Origin: JBDTLH01 sp039934875 | GTDB taxonomy: Bacteria > Acidobacteriota > Terriglobia > Terriglobales > Acidobacteriaceae | Direction: 5' to 3' | Assembly: GCA_039934875.1 (NCBI GenBank) | Contig: JBDTLH010000214.1 | Location: 1 to 14,541, forward strand | Length of the DNA: 14,541 bases | In this document: positions 14,350-14,541 of the stretch, in pieces | Layout: each line of letters begins with the position of its first letter | How positions within the stretch are numbered: the first letter of the stretch is position 1 | Made by a program: the position numbers and the translations under genes | The notes under the pieces: generated by a model | Seen by the model: the letters and a program-made list of their open reading frames with translations, nothing else | What the model was told of the DNA's origin: nothing | Databases searched by the model: none

Positions 14350-14441
14350 GCAACGCCCTGTGCAGCAACGCGTGTACCGTGTAAACATGAAAGCGTCAGG
14401 CGGCCAAGGCGACCAGCGCCAAGAGACCCTCAAGATGTAGA

Positions 14442-14541
14442 TGCAACGAGAAAATGTCGTATTAACTGCAACGAGATAATGTCACCGCTTTGGGTTTAGG
14501 TAGCGGCGGACAGAGCAGGGCGTCCGCCGAGATTGTAGATG
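14442..14541. mobile_element. Putative end of an insertion sequence (partial, runs off the window)
   Basis: Two 17-bp direct repeats, TGCAACGAGAAAATGTC (14442-14458) and TGCAACGAGATAATGTC (14467-14483), differ at one base and have a 25-bp period. Paired subterminal repeats containing GACATTTTC or GACATTATC are typical of IS21-like transposase binding sites; this is family knowledge recalled, not checked. They are followed by an 8-bp stem-loop (CGGCGGAC 14504-14511, GTCCGCCG 14522-14529). A short minus-strand frame entering from the right edge ends in TAA at 14499-14497 (LGGRPALSAAT) and could be the end of a transposase, but this is weak. Confidence 0.4.

Overview
The window looks like chromosomal DNA of a GC-rich soil-type bacterium, most probably an Acidobacteriota (class Terriglobia). 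This is an inference. It rests on the gene content (secreted FG-GAP and Ig-like protein, secreted YSGYLTD-type protein with a coiled stalk, a conserved FNYFTEIEERF-type unknown protein), on TTG/GTG starts, and on small palindromic repeats of the CACAGACA/TGTCTGTG kind. No rRNA, tRNA, CRISPR array or phage module is visible.

Layout. 1-565 (minus) is the 5' part of a BamA-like outer-membrane assembly protein running off the left edge. 776-2494 (plus) is a secreted seven-bladed FG-GAP propeller. 3292-2703 (minus) is a complete mazEF toxin-antitoxin pair with a recognisable operator. 4417-3476 (minus) is a membrane acyl-CoA desaturase. 5908-4643 (minus) is a divergent NRAMP-family transporter, separated from the desaturase by low-complexity tandem repeats. 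6490-6122 (minus) is a small three-helix membrane protein. 8572-6606 (minus) holds trmFO overlapping a gluconokinase gene. 8628-9326 (plus) is a conserved unknown, divergent from trmFO. 9413-10738 (plus) is an RlmD/TrmA-type rRNA methyltransferase. 11777-10785 (minus) is a secreted protein. 12662-11907 (minus) is a metallophosphoesterase. 13279-14349 (plus) is an exported alpha/beta hydrolase. The right edge carries two 17-bp direct repeats that look like the end of an insertion element.

How the genes relate. The window is mostly a series of single genes. Three arrangements deserve attention. First, mazE and mazF overlap and share a promoter/operator that resembles the E. coli mazEF operator. 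Second, two enzymes that make 5-methyluridine by different chemistry (TrmFO for tRNA U54; an RlmD-like enzyme for 23S rRNA) flank a protein of unknown function. Third, trmFO carries an in-frame insertion of about 38 codons made of three tandem hairpin palindromes, so a dispersed-looking repeat is translated inside a tRNA-modification enzyme. That insertion is the most unusual feature of the window. Several starts were moved inward from the longest possible ORF because a Shine-Dalgarno sequence or the family's usual N-terminus favours the shorter form.
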